Counted from the stretch's first letter, positions 19,115 to 29,605 are shown. The stretch: DNA of 64,000 bases from Pseudovibrio sp947494035 (GCA_947494035.1 CANLTN010000023.1:1-64000); one strand, 5' to 3'. Notes: generated from the letters alone by a model not told the origin. Program-made: numbers and translations.

Positions 19115-20347
19115 TTAGAAGGTCTTTTGAACCCTGAACAGTGCGCTGGCTTCATCAAAATCTTTCGTCTCCTCTGGTGATGTCCTCACATAACCAAGAT
19201 CAACGCCCATCTCCAGACCCGCTACAGGCGACCAAACAAGGTCCCAATCCAGCGATACACGGTTAAAGTCAGGAAGCGGTGCACCAGTCGGCGTATCAAC
19301 CACCGCATAACTGGCATCGAAGTCCGTTCTCACATCGGGTGTCACGTAGTGCGTTAACCCGCCGGAAAACGACAGTGCCTCAGTTTTGCGGGTATCACCG
19401 CCAATGTAGTAGGCATCAAAAACCTCATCGTCATCAATGCCCACGTAGGAAACAGCACCGTTTCCGTACTGGAACTGCACAGCCATAGCATCCTGACTAC
19501 CCAATTGTGGCAGATTAATAATGGCCCCAGCTCCAAACGCCCAACCAACGTCACCCGGCACATACGCCGCTTCTGGTCTGATATGCGTCACAGCTGCCGA
19601 CAGCTTCGCACTGCCCCAGTCACCATCCATCCGGAACGCAGCAACCGCATCCGGTGCCTTATTCCCGGCCCTGCCATTCTCACTTTCAACGCCGGTGAAC
19701 ACACCATGCGCACGATAAACAGGGTCCTCAATGGAAACCGTGACAGAAACACCGTCCTCAAACACTTCCGTATACGCCGCAGACCACGAATTGGCATCCG
19801 ACCAATCGCGATGCACCGAACCAAACGTGGCACCCGTAAAGAAGTCAAACAGCGAACCAGTACGCCCGATGGTAAAGCCACCAAACTGAATATAGGCCTT
19901 ATTCAGGTCCATGACCGGGGAATCCCCATAGCGCTCACTATCTGAATCCACAGTGGCCCTAAGCTCAGTGAAAGCGCGAACGAACCCATACTCCGTATCC
20001 GACCTCGCATCCATACGGATATACGACCGCGCACGAAGGCGGACTGAATTCAGATCTCGCCCCTGCGGGCCATCATCAACAACACCACCCCAGTTACTCG
20101 GCTTATCAGGAAAACGCCGATACAGCGCATCGGTCCGCACCCGTCCACTCAAACGAAGACAAGTCTGCGTTCCCGGAATATAGAAAAAGCCCGCGCCATA
20201 TGCATCACATACCTGCACATAGTCCAATGGCTCCACTAAGTTAACTGGCTCCGAACTGGCCCGATGAACAGGTTTAGGCAAATCTGTAGCCTGTGCTGCA
20301 ACTCCGAATGACAGCAAGACCGGCAGGAATATCAGCTTCTTCGTCAT
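19115..20347 (-). CDS. Outer-membrane porin 1 (Omp2b/porin_2 family)
   Basis: A trimeric-type general porin. The start at 20347 gives a signal peptide (MTKKLIFLPVLLSFGVAAQA) and a mature end TDLPKP; a longer reading only adds a non-signal extension. After VQVCDAYGAGFFYIPGTQTCLRLSGRVR, typical of Hyphomicrobiales porins, come alternating beta strands and a C-terminal phenylalanine (VQKTF). It is the most divergent of the four porins here and lacks the acidic insertion of porins 2 and 3. Confidence 0.9.
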   Translation of the reverse strand: MTKKLIFLPVLLSFGVAAQATDLPKPVHRASSEPVNLVEPLDYVQVCDAYGAGFFYIPGTQTCLRLSGRVRTDALYRRFPDKPSNWGGVVDDGPQGRDLNSVRLRARSYIRMDARSDTEYGFVRAFTELRATVDSDSERYGDSPVMDLNKAYIQFGGFTIGRTGSLFDFFTGATFGSVHRDWSDANSWSAAYTEVFEDGVSVTVSIEDPVYRAHGVFTGVESENGRAGNKAPDAVAAFRMDGDWGSAKLSAAVTHIRPEAAYVPGDVGWAFGAGAIINLPQLGSQDAMAVQFQYGNGAVSYVGIDDDEVFDAYYIGGDTRKTEALSFSGGLTHYVTPDVRTDFDASYAVVDTPTGAPLPDFNRVSLDWDLVWSPVAGLEMGVDLGYVRTSPEETKDFDEASALFRVQKTF

Positions 20348-20602
20348 AGTATTGAACCTCCATCCGTCACTCGGAGTAGTCCAACGCCCACAACTGCAGC
20401 GATTAAAATCAGCTGCAATGACTACCCCTGTGCAACTAGACAATTACGCCAAGGATCGATTTCCGCAATTACTATGGATTGGTCAGGATTTTCTCACCCA
20501 ACTGATAGGAGCAGCGGTTTCAACTGAGAAAAATATCGGAGCTTAGGAGAATACCCAATCGGGATTACTCAGTGAGAACTTGAGTACCTCCCACAAATGG
20601 GA

Positions 20603-20631
20603 AAGCCCGGCGGGTTGGAACCGCCGGGCTT
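20603..20631. terminator. Strong GC hairpin between porins
   Basis: Perfect 11-bp stem, seven-base loop. T-richness after it is weak on both strands. It may be a relic terminator of a lost porin copy or a 3'-end stabiliser of the porin 2 transcript. Confidence 0.5.
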
Positions 20632-20789
20632 GAGAGACTGATTGAAAGATCAGGATATATGAACTTCAACCAGATATAGATTAGAAGGTTTTGAGAAAAA
20701 CCAAAACACATAAAATCTTGAAGTGGCACCCATATATACGTCCTGCATATGCAAGTCTGTGGCTGGTATCACATCAAGGCTTTATAAAA

Positions 20790-20817
20790 TGGCTCCGGCG
20801 ACACCGCCGCCGAAGCC
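20790..20817 (-). terminator. Terminator after porin 2
   Basis: On the minus strand a GGCTTCGGCG stem pairs with a near-perfect complement (one G-T pair), then ATTTTAT. Confidence 0.7.
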
Positions 20818-20833
20818 ATCACTCTAAGAGATC

Positions 20834-22072
20834 TTAGAAGGTGTACTGTACGCGTGCACCAACTTTGGTTTCTTTCTGGTCTTCGGAGTCATCAGCCCAA
20901 CCTGCTGCAACTGCAAATGCAAGGCCTTCAACTGGAGAGTAGACAACAGAAGCGTCCAACGCGGTACGGTTGTAGTCCGCATCATCCTGATCAAGTGACA
21001 GGTAGGAGAAGTCGAGCATTGCAGATACTTTGTCGCTCAGATCAGCGGAGAGACCACCACCGATGTTGTAACCGGTAGCACCACCAGCATCTGTAAAGCC
21101 ATCAACATCTGCACCGATGTAGGAAAGCGCCTGGTCAGCATACTGAGCCTGGAAAGAAGCTTCAATACCGTCCATCGCAGCAACAGTTACGCTACCAGTC
21201 ACAGCATATCCGTAGTCGTCTTCGCCATAAGCGTGTGTTGCAGCTGCTAGTTTAGCAGAGCCCCAACCCTGTGAAACAGCCAGCGCACCAACAAAATCAG
21301 CACGGTTGCTTACGCCGCCACGTGCGTTTGCATCTTCAACAGAAGCGATCAAAGACAGACCGTTACCAAGATCAGCAGTGTAGGATACCTGCAGAACGCC
21401 AGAATCGGAGTAGTTTTCAGAAACAGGAGCAATCCAAGTATAGCCTGTGAAGCTGTCAAACTGCGAAGAAGTGTTACCGATCAGCAAGGAACCGGAATTA
21501 AATCCGAGTTGCAAAAATACATCACCCATACCGACGGTTGCATCGCCAGACTGGTTGTGTGTCGCAGTCAATTCCATGTAGGTCTTGATGGTTGCAAAAT
21601 CTGTATTTGTCATGGAGTCGAAATACAGGTAACCACGAGCATAAGCAGAGTAGTCGTTGGTTTCCTCTTCGACTGCATCTTCCGTTGGGATTGTAACTAC
21701 ATCCTCAGCGTCCACCACTACAACGTCGGCCGGGTCGTCACTAACAGTTACGTATGTGCCGTCGTCCAGCTTATTTACAGCGACAACAAAACCATCTTCT
21801 TCGCTAACATATACTTCTTGAGCAGCAGAACCAGCAGTAGTCACATCGCCCAGACCATCGTTCAGGTCATGAGAAACGATGTTTGTACGGATACGGCCGT
21901 GTACACGGATACAGGTGCTCTGACCTGGCAGCTGGAAGTAGCCGGAGCCGAATGCATCACATGCCTGCACGTAGTTTACTGGCTCTGCGACCATTGGAAG
22001 GTCAGCAGCCTGAGCAGAAGTTGCGGCTGCAGCAGCTGCTGCTGCGAGTGCGAGTTTCTTGAAGTTCATCAC
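20834..22072 (-). CDS. Outer-membrane porin 2 with long acidic insertion
   Basis: A porin of the same family with an Ala-rich signal peptide ending AQA-ADLP and the conserved VQACDAFGSGYFQLPGQ segment. After the first strand (IRTNIVSH) it carries an insertion of about 65 residues rich in Asp, Glu and Val that ends EEETNDYSAYARGY; porins 1 and 4 lack it. The C-terminus is VQYTF, right for barrel assembly. Start is MMNFKK (an ATG three bases later is equally possible). Its 5' end is nearly identical to that of porin 3. Confidence 0.9.
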   Translation of the reverse strand: MMNFKKLALAAAAAAAATSAQAADLPMVAEPVNYVQACDAFGSGYFQLPGQSTCIRVHGRIRTNIVSHDLNDGLGDVTTAGSAAQEVYVSEEDGFVVAVNKLDDGTYVTVSDDPADVVVVDAEDVVTIPTEDAVEEETNDYSAYARGYLYFDSMTNTDFATIKTYMELTATHNQSGDATVGMGDVFLQLGFNSGSLLIGNTSSQFDSFTGYTWIAPVSENYSDSGVLQVSYTADLGNGLSLIASVEDANARGGVSNRADFVGALAVSQGWGSAKLAAATHAYGEDDYGYAVTGSVTVAAMDGIEASFQAQYADQALSYIGADVDGFTDAGGATGYNIGGGLSADLSDKVSAMLDFSYLSLDQDDADYNRTALDASVVYSPVEGLAFAVAAGWADDSEDQKETKVGARVQYTF

Positions 22073-23022
22073 AAGCTTCCCATAATATGGATTTTAAACT
22101 TTATTTTAAACAGATCATCAAACCGCAACTCTGGTGCGTGCACCGTCATCAAACGTGTCTGAACTGTCCCCGTGAACCCTCCGCCTCAAATCAAACACTT
22201 GCCTGATGAGAAAGCCCCCTGAAGGTTCGTGAGGAGAAATTACAATACTATGAGTTTTAGGCAAGCCCATTAAGGAGGTGCACTTGCCTATTTCTATTTG
22301 TGACTTTTGACATGTGTATTTTTTGCAACAGGAGGATCAGGCAAGGAATGGAACAAATGCCTCAGCAATGCTTTCCTGACTGCGGCCGAACAATCTGGAT
22401 AGCTCAGCAATCCATCTAAAAATTAACGTATTTACATAAATATTTTCAATAGGTTAGACAGACACCGTATCACCACAACTAACTCACTAAAGGTGACGAC
22501 ATTAAAACCTGAGCGCCAGCAGCCAAAGTTTTCCTGCTTCCGGCCGGATGTGAATAAGATATCATCATAATTAGGCAAATGCAGACTAAGAAACGCATCA
22601 CTTACAATAGGATGAGCCAGAATCTCGGGATGTATTTCCAAGCAAGCCGCCCCAAACCCCAAACCCCAAACAGGATCAGGCAAGAATAACACCTCAACAA
22701 GGAAGTTAGAGAGCGGAACGAGAATGCAAATGCGCGCAACACGCGCTAAAACATCCGCCCCGCCAGAACATCAAATCAATCAAGGCCAGTATCAAGCCGG
22801 CCCCACACAAACCTGCGCACCCCGCCACTGCCGCCCAACCACTGACAACACCCTACAAGGCTAATACAAAGGCTAATACAATTGCATACGCAGCAAACGC
22901 ACGGAACACGCATTCCACGCGCGCGAATGAGTGCCCCGAAACAACAAAAAACCCCGGCAACCAAAGCTACCGGGGTCTTCCGAAACTGGATAGTGATTAC
23001 ACTATCAAATTTCTACACCAGA
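22073..23022. other. 950-base gap between porins 2 and 3
   Basis: Contains the porin 2 promoter region and the terminator of porin 3. Reading frames here are short or antisense to the porins. No RNA gene was recognised. Confidence 0.45.
22945..22976 (-). terminator. Terminator after porin 3
   Basis: On the minus strand a stem of ACCCCGG with CCGGGGT is followed by TTTTTTG. Confidence 0.85.
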
Positions 23023-24240
23023 TTAGAAGGTGTACTGTACACGAGCACCAACGCGAGTTTCGTCGTCGTACTTAGTAGCTGTGTCGTCGTCCTGCTGAGC
23101 CCAACCTGCAGCCAGAGCGAGACCAAGACCTGCTACTGGGGAGTAAACGATAGAACCGTTTACAGAAGTCTTGGAGTAGTCGTCGCTGTCTTTGTCAAGA
23201 GCAAGGTAGGTAACGTCAAGCTGCGCGGATACTTTCTCGGTCAGAGAAGTTTCGATACCACCGGACAGTGCGTAACCGGTTACATCAGCAGCAGAAGCAG
23301 CGATGTACTTGCCAGCTTCGTCAGCGTACTGAGCCTGGAAGGTGATTTCAGTACCTTCTTTCAGCATGTCAAGGTTGATTGCTGTGGTTGCGCCAAGTGC
23401 GTAGCCGTAACCATCTTCGTCAGCTTTGTCATGTGCAGCACCGGAAAGCTGGAAAGAACCCCAACCCTGGGAAAGCTTCAGAGCACCAACGATGTCAACA
23501 CCGTTGTCCTGACCGTCACGGTAGGAAGCGCTTTCTGCAGAGATAGAAGCTGTTACGCCGTTGCCGAGGTCACCAGTGAAGGAAGCCTGAAGAGCAGATT
23601 CGTCAGATAGGGACAGACCAACAGGGCCGATCCAAGTGTAACCAGTGAATGCGTCGAATACGGAAGTTTCACGACCGAACAGGAAGGAACCGTAGTTGGT
23701 GCCGATCTGAACCCAAGCATCGCCAAGACCGTTGGTACCGTTGCCTTCTTCGTCCCAAGTTGCAGTCAACTCGGTGAAGGTTTTGATTGTACCGAAGTCG
23801 GTGCCAGTCATGGAAGTGAAGTACAGGTAACCACGAGTGTAAGCAGAGTAGTCGTTAGTTTCTTCTTCTACTGCTGCAAGAACTTCGCGTTTCTGGGTGA
23901 CTTCACCGGCAGCATCAGTCCCGTCAAGTTTAATGAAATCATCACCAAGACCGACTACAGCATCTCCGTCTGCATCGATACCAACAGAAACGGCTTCTGC
24001 GCCTTCTTTGGTTACATCGCCCACGCCGTTAGCGAAGTCGTGGGAAACATACTGTGCGCGGATACGGCCACCGAGCTTAACGCAGGTTGCGGAACCTGGC
24101 AGCTGGAAGTAACCAGCGCCGAATGCGTCACATGCCTGTACGTAGTTTACTGGCTCAGCTGCCATAGGCAGATCTGCAGCCTGTGCAGAAGTTGCAGCTG
24201 CAGCAGCTGCTGCAGCGAGTGCAAGAGTCTTAACGTTCAT
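23023..24240 (-). CDS. Outer-membrane porin 3 with acidic insertion
   Basis: A 405-residue porin. The start at 24240 (MNVKTLALAAA) gives a short Ala-rich signal peptide ending AQA-ADLP; the frame stays open 126 bases further without a signal-like sequence. The mature protein keeps VQACDAFGAGYFQLPG and ends VQYTF. Its insertion after strand one includes GIDADGDAVVGLGDD, an Asp-rich stretch that resembles a calcium-binding loop, and ends EEETNDYSAYTRGY as in porin 2. It is probably a recent duplicate of porin 2 with a diverged insertion. Confidence 0.9.
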   Translation of the reverse strand: MNVKTLALAAAAAAAATSAQAADLPMAAEPVNYVQACDAFGAGYFQLPGSATCVKLGGRIRAQYVSHDFANGVGDVTKEGAEAVSVGIDADGDAVVGLGDDFIKLDGTDAAGEVTQKREVLAAVEEETNDYSAYTRGYLYFTSMTGTDFGTIKTFTELTATWDEEGNGTNGLGDAWVQIGTNYGSFLFGRETSVFDAFTGYTWIGPVGLSLSDESALQASFTGDLGNGVTASISAESASYRDGQDNGVDIVGALKLSQGWGSFQLSGAAHDKADEDGYGYALGATTAINLDMLKEGTEITFQAQYADEAGKYIAASAADVTGYALSGGIETSLTEKVSAQLDVTYLALDKDSDDYSKTSVNGSIVYSPVAGLGLALAAGWAQQDDDTATKYDDETRVGARVQYTF

Positions 24241-24848
24241 AATCCTGACCTTCCAATGTCTCTCAATGAAAGAAGAAACTGGCGTGACCTGTTTGGAGCA
24301 GCTCACATTTCCTCTTTTCCCAGCGACACGAGAACCTGAAAGGCTCGCCACAATTTGGCAAAACATCCAATCGGCTCGACCGCGTCGATGGACATATAGA
24401 TGCCCGAGCAGACGGAGGATCGCAATATCAACCTAGTGGTTTGGAAGGGGTGAGACATCACCACGTCAAAATGGTGTGTTTTTTTTGACACAATGGCTTT
24501 TGCAGGAACTTACTCGAACACACCAAACACGCTTAGTTGGAAGTCATTCTAAACCAACATAACCAATTGTAATAAAAAGATATTTCAAATTAAAATATTG
24601 GCATTCCGGCAAAACAGAAACCTTATGAAGCTCATTCTCGAGACGCACTTAAAGAAAATGGCGCTCTGGGGATTAAAAATACGATCAAAATTTAAAGAGC
24701 AAATTCTCAGTAGAAATAGGCAAGCCAATATCTTGCACGCCCTTTATGAACGAGGGAACCCGGTGGTTTTGGACACCACCGGGAATAAGAGACATCGGAA
24801 AATCAGGATTATTGAAAGCCCGATGTGGGTCTAAGGCCTATGCAGGTC
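24241..24848. other. Intergenic region between porins 3 and 4
   Basis: About 600 bases, AT-rich in the middle. It holds the porin 3 promoter region and, at 24759-24783, the hairpin after porin 4. No gene is supported. Confidence 0.45.
24759..24783 (-). terminator. Hairpin after porin 4
   Basis: Perfect nine-bp stem CCCGGTGGT with its complement and a seven-base loop, followed on the minus strand by TTCCCTCG. It is a weaker intrinsic terminator than those of the other porins. Confidence 0.55.
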
Positions 24849-26012
24849 TTAGAAAGAACGCTGAACGCGGAGGTTCACAGAAGCAGCATCGGTCTTAGCT
24901 TTAGTTGCCTCATCTGTCTGCTCCCAGCCAGCACCAGCGGAGAACAGCAGGCCAGCAACTGGGGTGTATTCTACAGAACCAGCAACAACCGTCTTGGTGA
25001 AGTCATTCTCAGTAGCTACAGCAGCATAATCTACATCGAGGTAAGAAGCCTCAATGCCGGTTGCAATCTGGGAAGTCCAGTTATGCATGTAACCAGCAGC
25101 AACAGACCATGCTTCAGTGGTTTTCAGTTTATCATTACCGCCGACAGCAGCATCAGCCGCATCGGAACCAACGTAAGAAAGCGCACCATCTGCGTATGCT
25201 GCCTGGAAGTTGATCACATCACCAGGAGCAATCATGTCGAGGTTAACGCCAAAGCCAGCAGCGATTGCATATCCAGCTGTAGAGGAAGCTGCATCAGGTG
25301 AATCAACCTTGGTCACAGCGCCGGAAACGCCAGCCCAACCCCAACCTTGGTCCACACGTGCGTTACCAACGAAGGTAGGTACAGTGTTGCCTGCTTCGCT
25401 GAGGGCTTTTTTACCTAGGATAGCTACACCGTTACGACGATCAGAGTAGTCTTCGAGGGAACCAGTAACTGTCAACCCATTTCCAAGGTCATAGGTGTAA
25501 GATGCCTGCCATGCATTGGAGTCAGACACGTAAATGCCCTGTACATTGGTAGCCAGTTCACCGGTCCAAAGGTCAAATGCAGAAGTTGCGCGACCAACGG
25601 TCAGACCACCAACCTGAACGAAAGCTTTATCCAGTTCTACTGTTTCAGCATCACGACCTTCAGAGTCAGAAGTGATCTGCAGATCAGTGAAGGTGCGGAT
25701 CAGGCCAAGTTCGGACTGTGTGCGGGTATCGATACGAACGTTTGCACGCGAACGGAAGCTCTGATTCTTCGCGTCTGTGCTGTCGGAGAAGTCTTCGTCT
25801 TTAGTCAGGTTGTTAAACTGTGCTTCAACACGAATCTGGCCACCAATTTTGATTGCAGTTTCAGTACCTGGCAGAACGAAGAAACCAGCACCGTATGCAT
25901 CGTCGATGCGAACGTAGTCTACTGGTGCAGTGTCGACTGGAAGATCAGCAGCCTGACCGGAAGTTGCAGTAGCTGCAGCAGCTGCTGCGATGGCGATTGC
26001 CTTAATATTCAT
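24849..26012 (-). CDS. Outer-membrane porin 4
   Basis: A 387-residue porin. The start is set at 26012 (MNIKAIAIAAA) for the Ala-rich signal peptide ending GQA-ADLP. The opening DYVRIDDAYGAGFFVLPGTETAIKIGG lacks the two cysteines that porins 1-3 have in this region (VQACDAF and TC). The C-terminus is VQRSF. It has no acidic insertion after strand one. Confidence 0.9.
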   Translation of the reverse strand: MNIKAIAIAAAAAATATSGQAADLPVDTAPVDYVRIDDAYGAGFFVLPGTETAIKIGGQIRVEAQFNNLTKDEDFSDSTDAKNQSFRSRANVRIDTRTQSELGLIRTFTDLQITSDSEGRDAETVELDKAFVQVGGLTVGRATSAFDLWTGELATNVQGIYVSDSNAWQASYTYDLGNGLTVTGSLEDYSDRRNGVAILGKKALSEAGNTVPTFVGNARVDQGWGWAGVSGAVTKVDSPDAASSTAGYAIAAGFGVNLDMIAPGDVINFQAAYADGALSYVGSDAADAAVGGNDKLKTTEAWSVAAGYMHNWTSQIATGIEASYLDVDYAAVATENDFTKTVVAGSVEYTPVAGLLFSAGAGWEQTDEATKAKTDAASVNLRVQRSF

Positions 26013-26939
26013 AATACTAACTTTCATTACAACCAGAGCAGTTCGACCCCGCGTCGATGCTTATTCTGCTCTGGCTCCCCACTTGCACATGCCGACTAAA
26101 GCGATGCTTGAAACACCAATCTTTTCGGCGGGCACCACCAAGTGCGCCCTGCGCTGTTCACGACATCAATATTTGTGATGAATGGATTTTAATCAATCTT
26201 TCAAATGAAGCTTGAAAGTCATCAAAGCTGAATGTGGCATAAATAACACAGCAGAATTAGGGGAGAAAGTAGCCACTACACCGGCTGCAGGAGCCAAAGC
26301 AAATCACCTTCAGAGTAAATATGAAGAAATTTATTATCATTTTTTGTTATGTGAACCAGCAACTAAGCACTTCTAAAGACCATTCTCCAATGAGAAGTAT
26401 AGTTTGCACACAAGTTAGGGTTTTCGAGAAAAAAAACCACTAGATCAACCACCTTCGTTCGAACTCTTCCTTATGATTTACTTCGACAAACCATCATAAT
26501 CTCGACGCACACAGTACACATCAATTTATTTTATGAGATTTATAACATGATGCAGGAAATTGTAAAAACTTCGTCATTTCAATATGTTAGTCAAAAATCC
26601 CTACGACACGCAGCATTTAACTGCCAAAGACCGTCCACACTGGCACTCTTCAAGCGATGTGGACAATCAGTCATTGTCCGATGGTTTTCGTACGAAGAAT
26701 CCTTCACCCACCATAAGATGTACCCGATCAACCACTCTCGCAGGGCCCCTCCTCCCTAAAAACCAAGAGCCACTGCCGGACATCAACCTTAGTGAACTGG
26801 CTTAACAACCATCCTGAATACCGGTTGATCAACTTAACCGCGACAATAACGAGGAAACTCGGAGATATTCTCATCAACCAACGCTTAGAGAACAGCACGA
26901 ATTGCAGCATCAGACCAACCTGCGGTCCATCCAAAACGC
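26013..26939. other. Intergenic region upstream of porin 4
   Basis: About 930 AT-rich bases. It contains the porin 4 promoter region. Short frames near 26550-26960 have no ribosome site or recognisable domain and are probably chance. Confidence 0.45.
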
Positions 26940-27646
26940 CTACTGTCTCTCCCAGCATTCCCAAAGGAAATACTCACACCACAGTTCGCGGTGGGTTTTG
27001 CGGAGATCATTACGTATCGCCTCCCGCTCAACTTCAGCGTTAGGGTAGAAATCGTGAAATTGGATGACGAGCCGCTTCACCTTAGAAAGGCAGCCACTGG
27101 AAATCATATCATTGAGGACGGGGAACTCTCCACCTTCAATATTGAGCTTAATAAGGTCAATGGTCTGGATACCCAGTCCTTCCACCACCTCAGAGAATTT
27201 GCGGAGCTGAATGAACTCTTGCCCTTCTTCCGATGAGCTATAGACGCTTGATCCATCATCATTACGACTTAACCGCGCCTGCACATTCCTGTCAGACAAA
27301 CCGTAGTTGAGACAGGTGACTCTTGCGTCAGAAGAAAAACGCCTCTGGCAATGATCATAGAAGAGCTTTGACGGCTCGAACAGGTAGACCTGACTACCAT
27401 AGCAAGCGATGATTGTTTGCGCGTATTCCCCGTGATAACCACCAACATCAAATACCACGCTATTTCACCCAATAGAAAATCATAAAAAATATTGGTGTGG
27501 CGATAATGTTTGCGCCACCGTTGAATGGCAATGGCCTTAGGGTCTCTCAGCACCCACAGCTTGAAGATTTTGATGAGTTTCAGAAATTGTTTGCCAAGAA
27601 GACCTGCAGGATTGAGCAAACCGGATTTCTGTTCTGTTGCAAGCAT
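26940..27646 (-). pseudogene. FkbM-family methyltransferase, frameshifted
   Basis: SAM-dependent methyltransferase of the FkbM family, often linked to surface polysaccharide or glycan methylation. The N-terminal part (MLATEQKSGLLNP to YDFLLGE) has an AGGAA ribosome site. The reading then needs a one-base shift to continue as SVVFDVGGYHGEYAQT, the SAM-binding motif, and on to IDLIKLNIEGGEFPVL. Restoring one A in the run at about 27467 would give a single protein of about 235 residues. It is either a pseudogene or a sequencing error in a homopolymer. Confidence 0.75.
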
Positions 27647-28044
27647 TAGGGCGTTCCTAGTTTCAGGATGCCAATGCTATTCAGCCCGCCAGCAAACGAC
27701 AATTCTCGGAACTAGCCTAGTGAGTTTGTTGGGTACCACGCCAGCACGCGGAGTGCGCGTCCACGCAGGCCTAGTATATAATGTATATGCAAGCTTAAAA
27801 TGCGTGGCCTAAGCCAACTTTTCTGCGCAGCCCGCATCAGCCCTAAACCACGTTCCCACAAAACTAGCATAAAAGATCCGTGAAGCCTCTGCTTTACATA
27901 GGTATATTTACCCATTTATTCTTCTCTTTAATCGAATCTACTATCAATAATAGATATTGGGTACCAACGACTTCACTGTTTTAAATTGCATTTTGCGGTT
28001 TAAGAAATGAAGCAAAACGACAAAACCTTTTCGAGGAACCATTC
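27647..28044. other. Intergenic region upstream of ridA
   Basis: About 400 bases between the methyltransferase and the RidA gene, divergent promoters expected. Nothing recognisable. Confidence 0.4.
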
Positions 28045-28500
28045 ATGAAAAAAATAGCCCTATTGCTGAGTGCCGCCTTGCTGGCAGCTGCATCCGGATC
28101 TTCCGCAATGGCTTCAGGACCCGTTGAATACCTCAACTCGGGCAAAGTGCTTCCTACCAACCTCCCATTCTCCGAGGCAGTCGTTGTTGGCGACACTGTG
28201 TACCTGTCGGGCCAGATCGGCAATATCCCCGGCCAACTGAAACTTGCAGAGGGTGGCATCTCCGGTGAGTCAGTTCAGGTAATGGAAAATATCAAGACAT
28301 CACTGGAAGCACACGGGATGGACTTGAGCAATCTGGTAAAGTGCACCGTCATGCTTGCAGACATCAAGGAATGGGGTGAGTTCAACAATGTCTACAAGAC
28401 ATATTTTGACGAGGGCCGCTTTCCAGCACGCGCTGCCTTTGGCGCTAACGGCTTAGCTCTCGGAGCCAAAGTTGAGGTAGATTGCATCGCCGCAAGATAG
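28045..28500 (+). CDS. RidA-family protein with signal peptide
   Basis: Rid/YjgF/UK114 fold protein of 151 residues. Cytosolic RidA hydrolyses reactive enamines and imines from PLP enzymes. The conserved trimer-site pieces are here: VYLSGQIG, VQVMENIKTSLEAHGMDLSNLVKCTVML, the arginine in FPARAAFG and the glutamate in KVEVDCIA. Unlike most members it begins with a clear signal peptide (MKKIALLLSAALLAAASGSSAMA), so it should act in the periplasm. GAGGAA precedes the start. Confidence 0.88.
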   Translation: MKKIALLLSAALLAAASGSSAMASGPVEYLNSGKVLPTNLPFSEAVVVGDTVYLSGQIGNIPGQLKLAEGGISGESVQVMENIKTSLEAHGMDLSNLVKCTVMLADIKEWGEFNNVYKTYFDEGRFPARAAFGANGLALGAKVEVDCIAAR

Positions 28501-28717
28501 CAAAACAACCTAGGCCTGCAGCGGCTCTCATAACTGAGACTGGGTGATCAAAGCGCTCTCTCTGTCCTTTCAAAAGGAACCGCTGCAGCATCGAATGAGT
28601 AAAGAATACACCCTTCCCTGCAGCGCTATTGCAAACCAGCCTTTGCGTGCCAGTTGCGCTTAAACGGCACCGCCAACTATTGGATTATCTCCAGGCGGTT
28701 GTGGGATATACGCCGCC

Positions 28718-29605
28718 CTATACGCTGTTTAAGTTCAGGCTCTGCAGTTTATCAGGATTTCGCAGTATATATATCCACCCTACACGCCCCTGTTCATCCG
28801 GAGCAATGGTAACAAGGCTTTCAAGCACTCCACTTGCACTCTTGATTGACAAGGCTGGACTACCATTTGCAACGATAGTTTCAACAGTAAACCCGCTACT
28901 CTGTTTTGCTTTCTGCAATGCTCTCGTGAGCACCCTTAGAGCATCCTGTGGGCCGAAGAGCGGCCGAAGCGCTGCGCTAACTTTCCCGCCCCCGTCTGAA
29001 ACCGTCACTGCACTTGGAGAAAGCAGCTTAAGTATCTCCGCAGCATTTTGCGCCTCTACCGCTTTAAAGAAACGAAAAAGCAGATCCGCCTTCATTTCAG
29101 GAGCGGCATTAAAACGAGGACCAGAATCCTGCAGCTTTCGATGGGCGCGGCTGACCATCTGCCGGCAGGCCGCTGGCGTACTGCCAAGACACTCAGCGAT
29201 CTCATTATAATCAATGTCAAAAGCTTCGCGTAGAATGAAGGCAGCTCGCTCATTCTCGCCAAGCACCTCCATCGCCCAGAGCAACGCCAACTCACACTCT
29301 TGCGCCAAAACGAAATGATCTTCACCCGTGGTGATATCACTGCCAACCAGCGGTTCGGGTAGCCACGGCCCCACATAGGTTTCGCGTCGCGCCCTTGCAG
29401 AGCGTAGAGTATCTATTGCAATATTGGTCGCTGTTCGGCGCAGCCATGCACGCGGGTTATGGATTTTTGCTTTATCAGCCTGCGACCAACGCAGCCACGT
29501 ATCTTGTACAGCATCTTCCGCCCCAGCGCGCTCCCCAAGCATACGGTAGCATAGGGAAGTCAGCAGAGCCCGTTCCTTCTCAAATACACCTATCTCTATT
29601 TTCAT
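28718..29605 (-). CDS. sigJ: ECF41-group sigma factor with C-terminal SnoaL-like domain (SigJ type)
   Basis: An extracytoplasmic-function sigma factor of 295 residues. Regions sigma-2 (about 10-75) and sigma-4 (about 105-160) are followed by a SnoaL-like extension that in this group controls activity instead of an anti-sigma factor. The group's signature motifs are all present: WLPEP at 81-85 in the linker, DGGGK at 204-208 and NPDKL at 283-287. Its start overlaps the stop of the upstream carboxymuconolactone decarboxylase-like gene by four bases. The operon is preceded by the ECF41 consensus promoter, so the sigma factor should activate itself. Confidence 0.93.
   Translation of the reverse strand: MKIEIGVFEKERALLTSLCYRMLGERAGAEDAVQDTWLRWSQADKAKIHNPRAWLRRTATNIAIDTLRSARARRETYVGPWLPEPLVGSDITTGEDHFVLAQECELALLWAMEVLGENERAAFILREAFDIDYNEIAECLGSTPAACRQMVSRAHRKLQDSGPRFNAAPEMKADLLFRFFKAVEAQNAAEILKLLSPSAVTVSDGGGKVSAALRPLFGPQDALRVLTRALQKAKQSSGFTVETIVANGSPALSIKSASGVLESLVTIAPDEQGRVGWIYILRNPDKLQSLNLNSV

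Larger units (their letters stand above)
20348..20833. other. Intergenic region between porin 1 and porin 2
   Basis: About 490 bases with the promoter of porin 1. It also holds a second terminator-like hairpin at 20603-20631 (AAGCCCGGCGG with its perfect complement) upstream of the porin 2 terminator. No gene is supported. Confidence 0.5.

Noticed and set aside
21509..22162. Open frame of 217 codons antisense to porin 2
   Set aside because: Shadow of the porin coding sequence; cysteine-rich nonsense, no ribosome site.
22882..23610. Open frame of 242 codons antisense to porin 3
   Set aside because: Overlaps the C-terminal half of the porin and has no domain sense.
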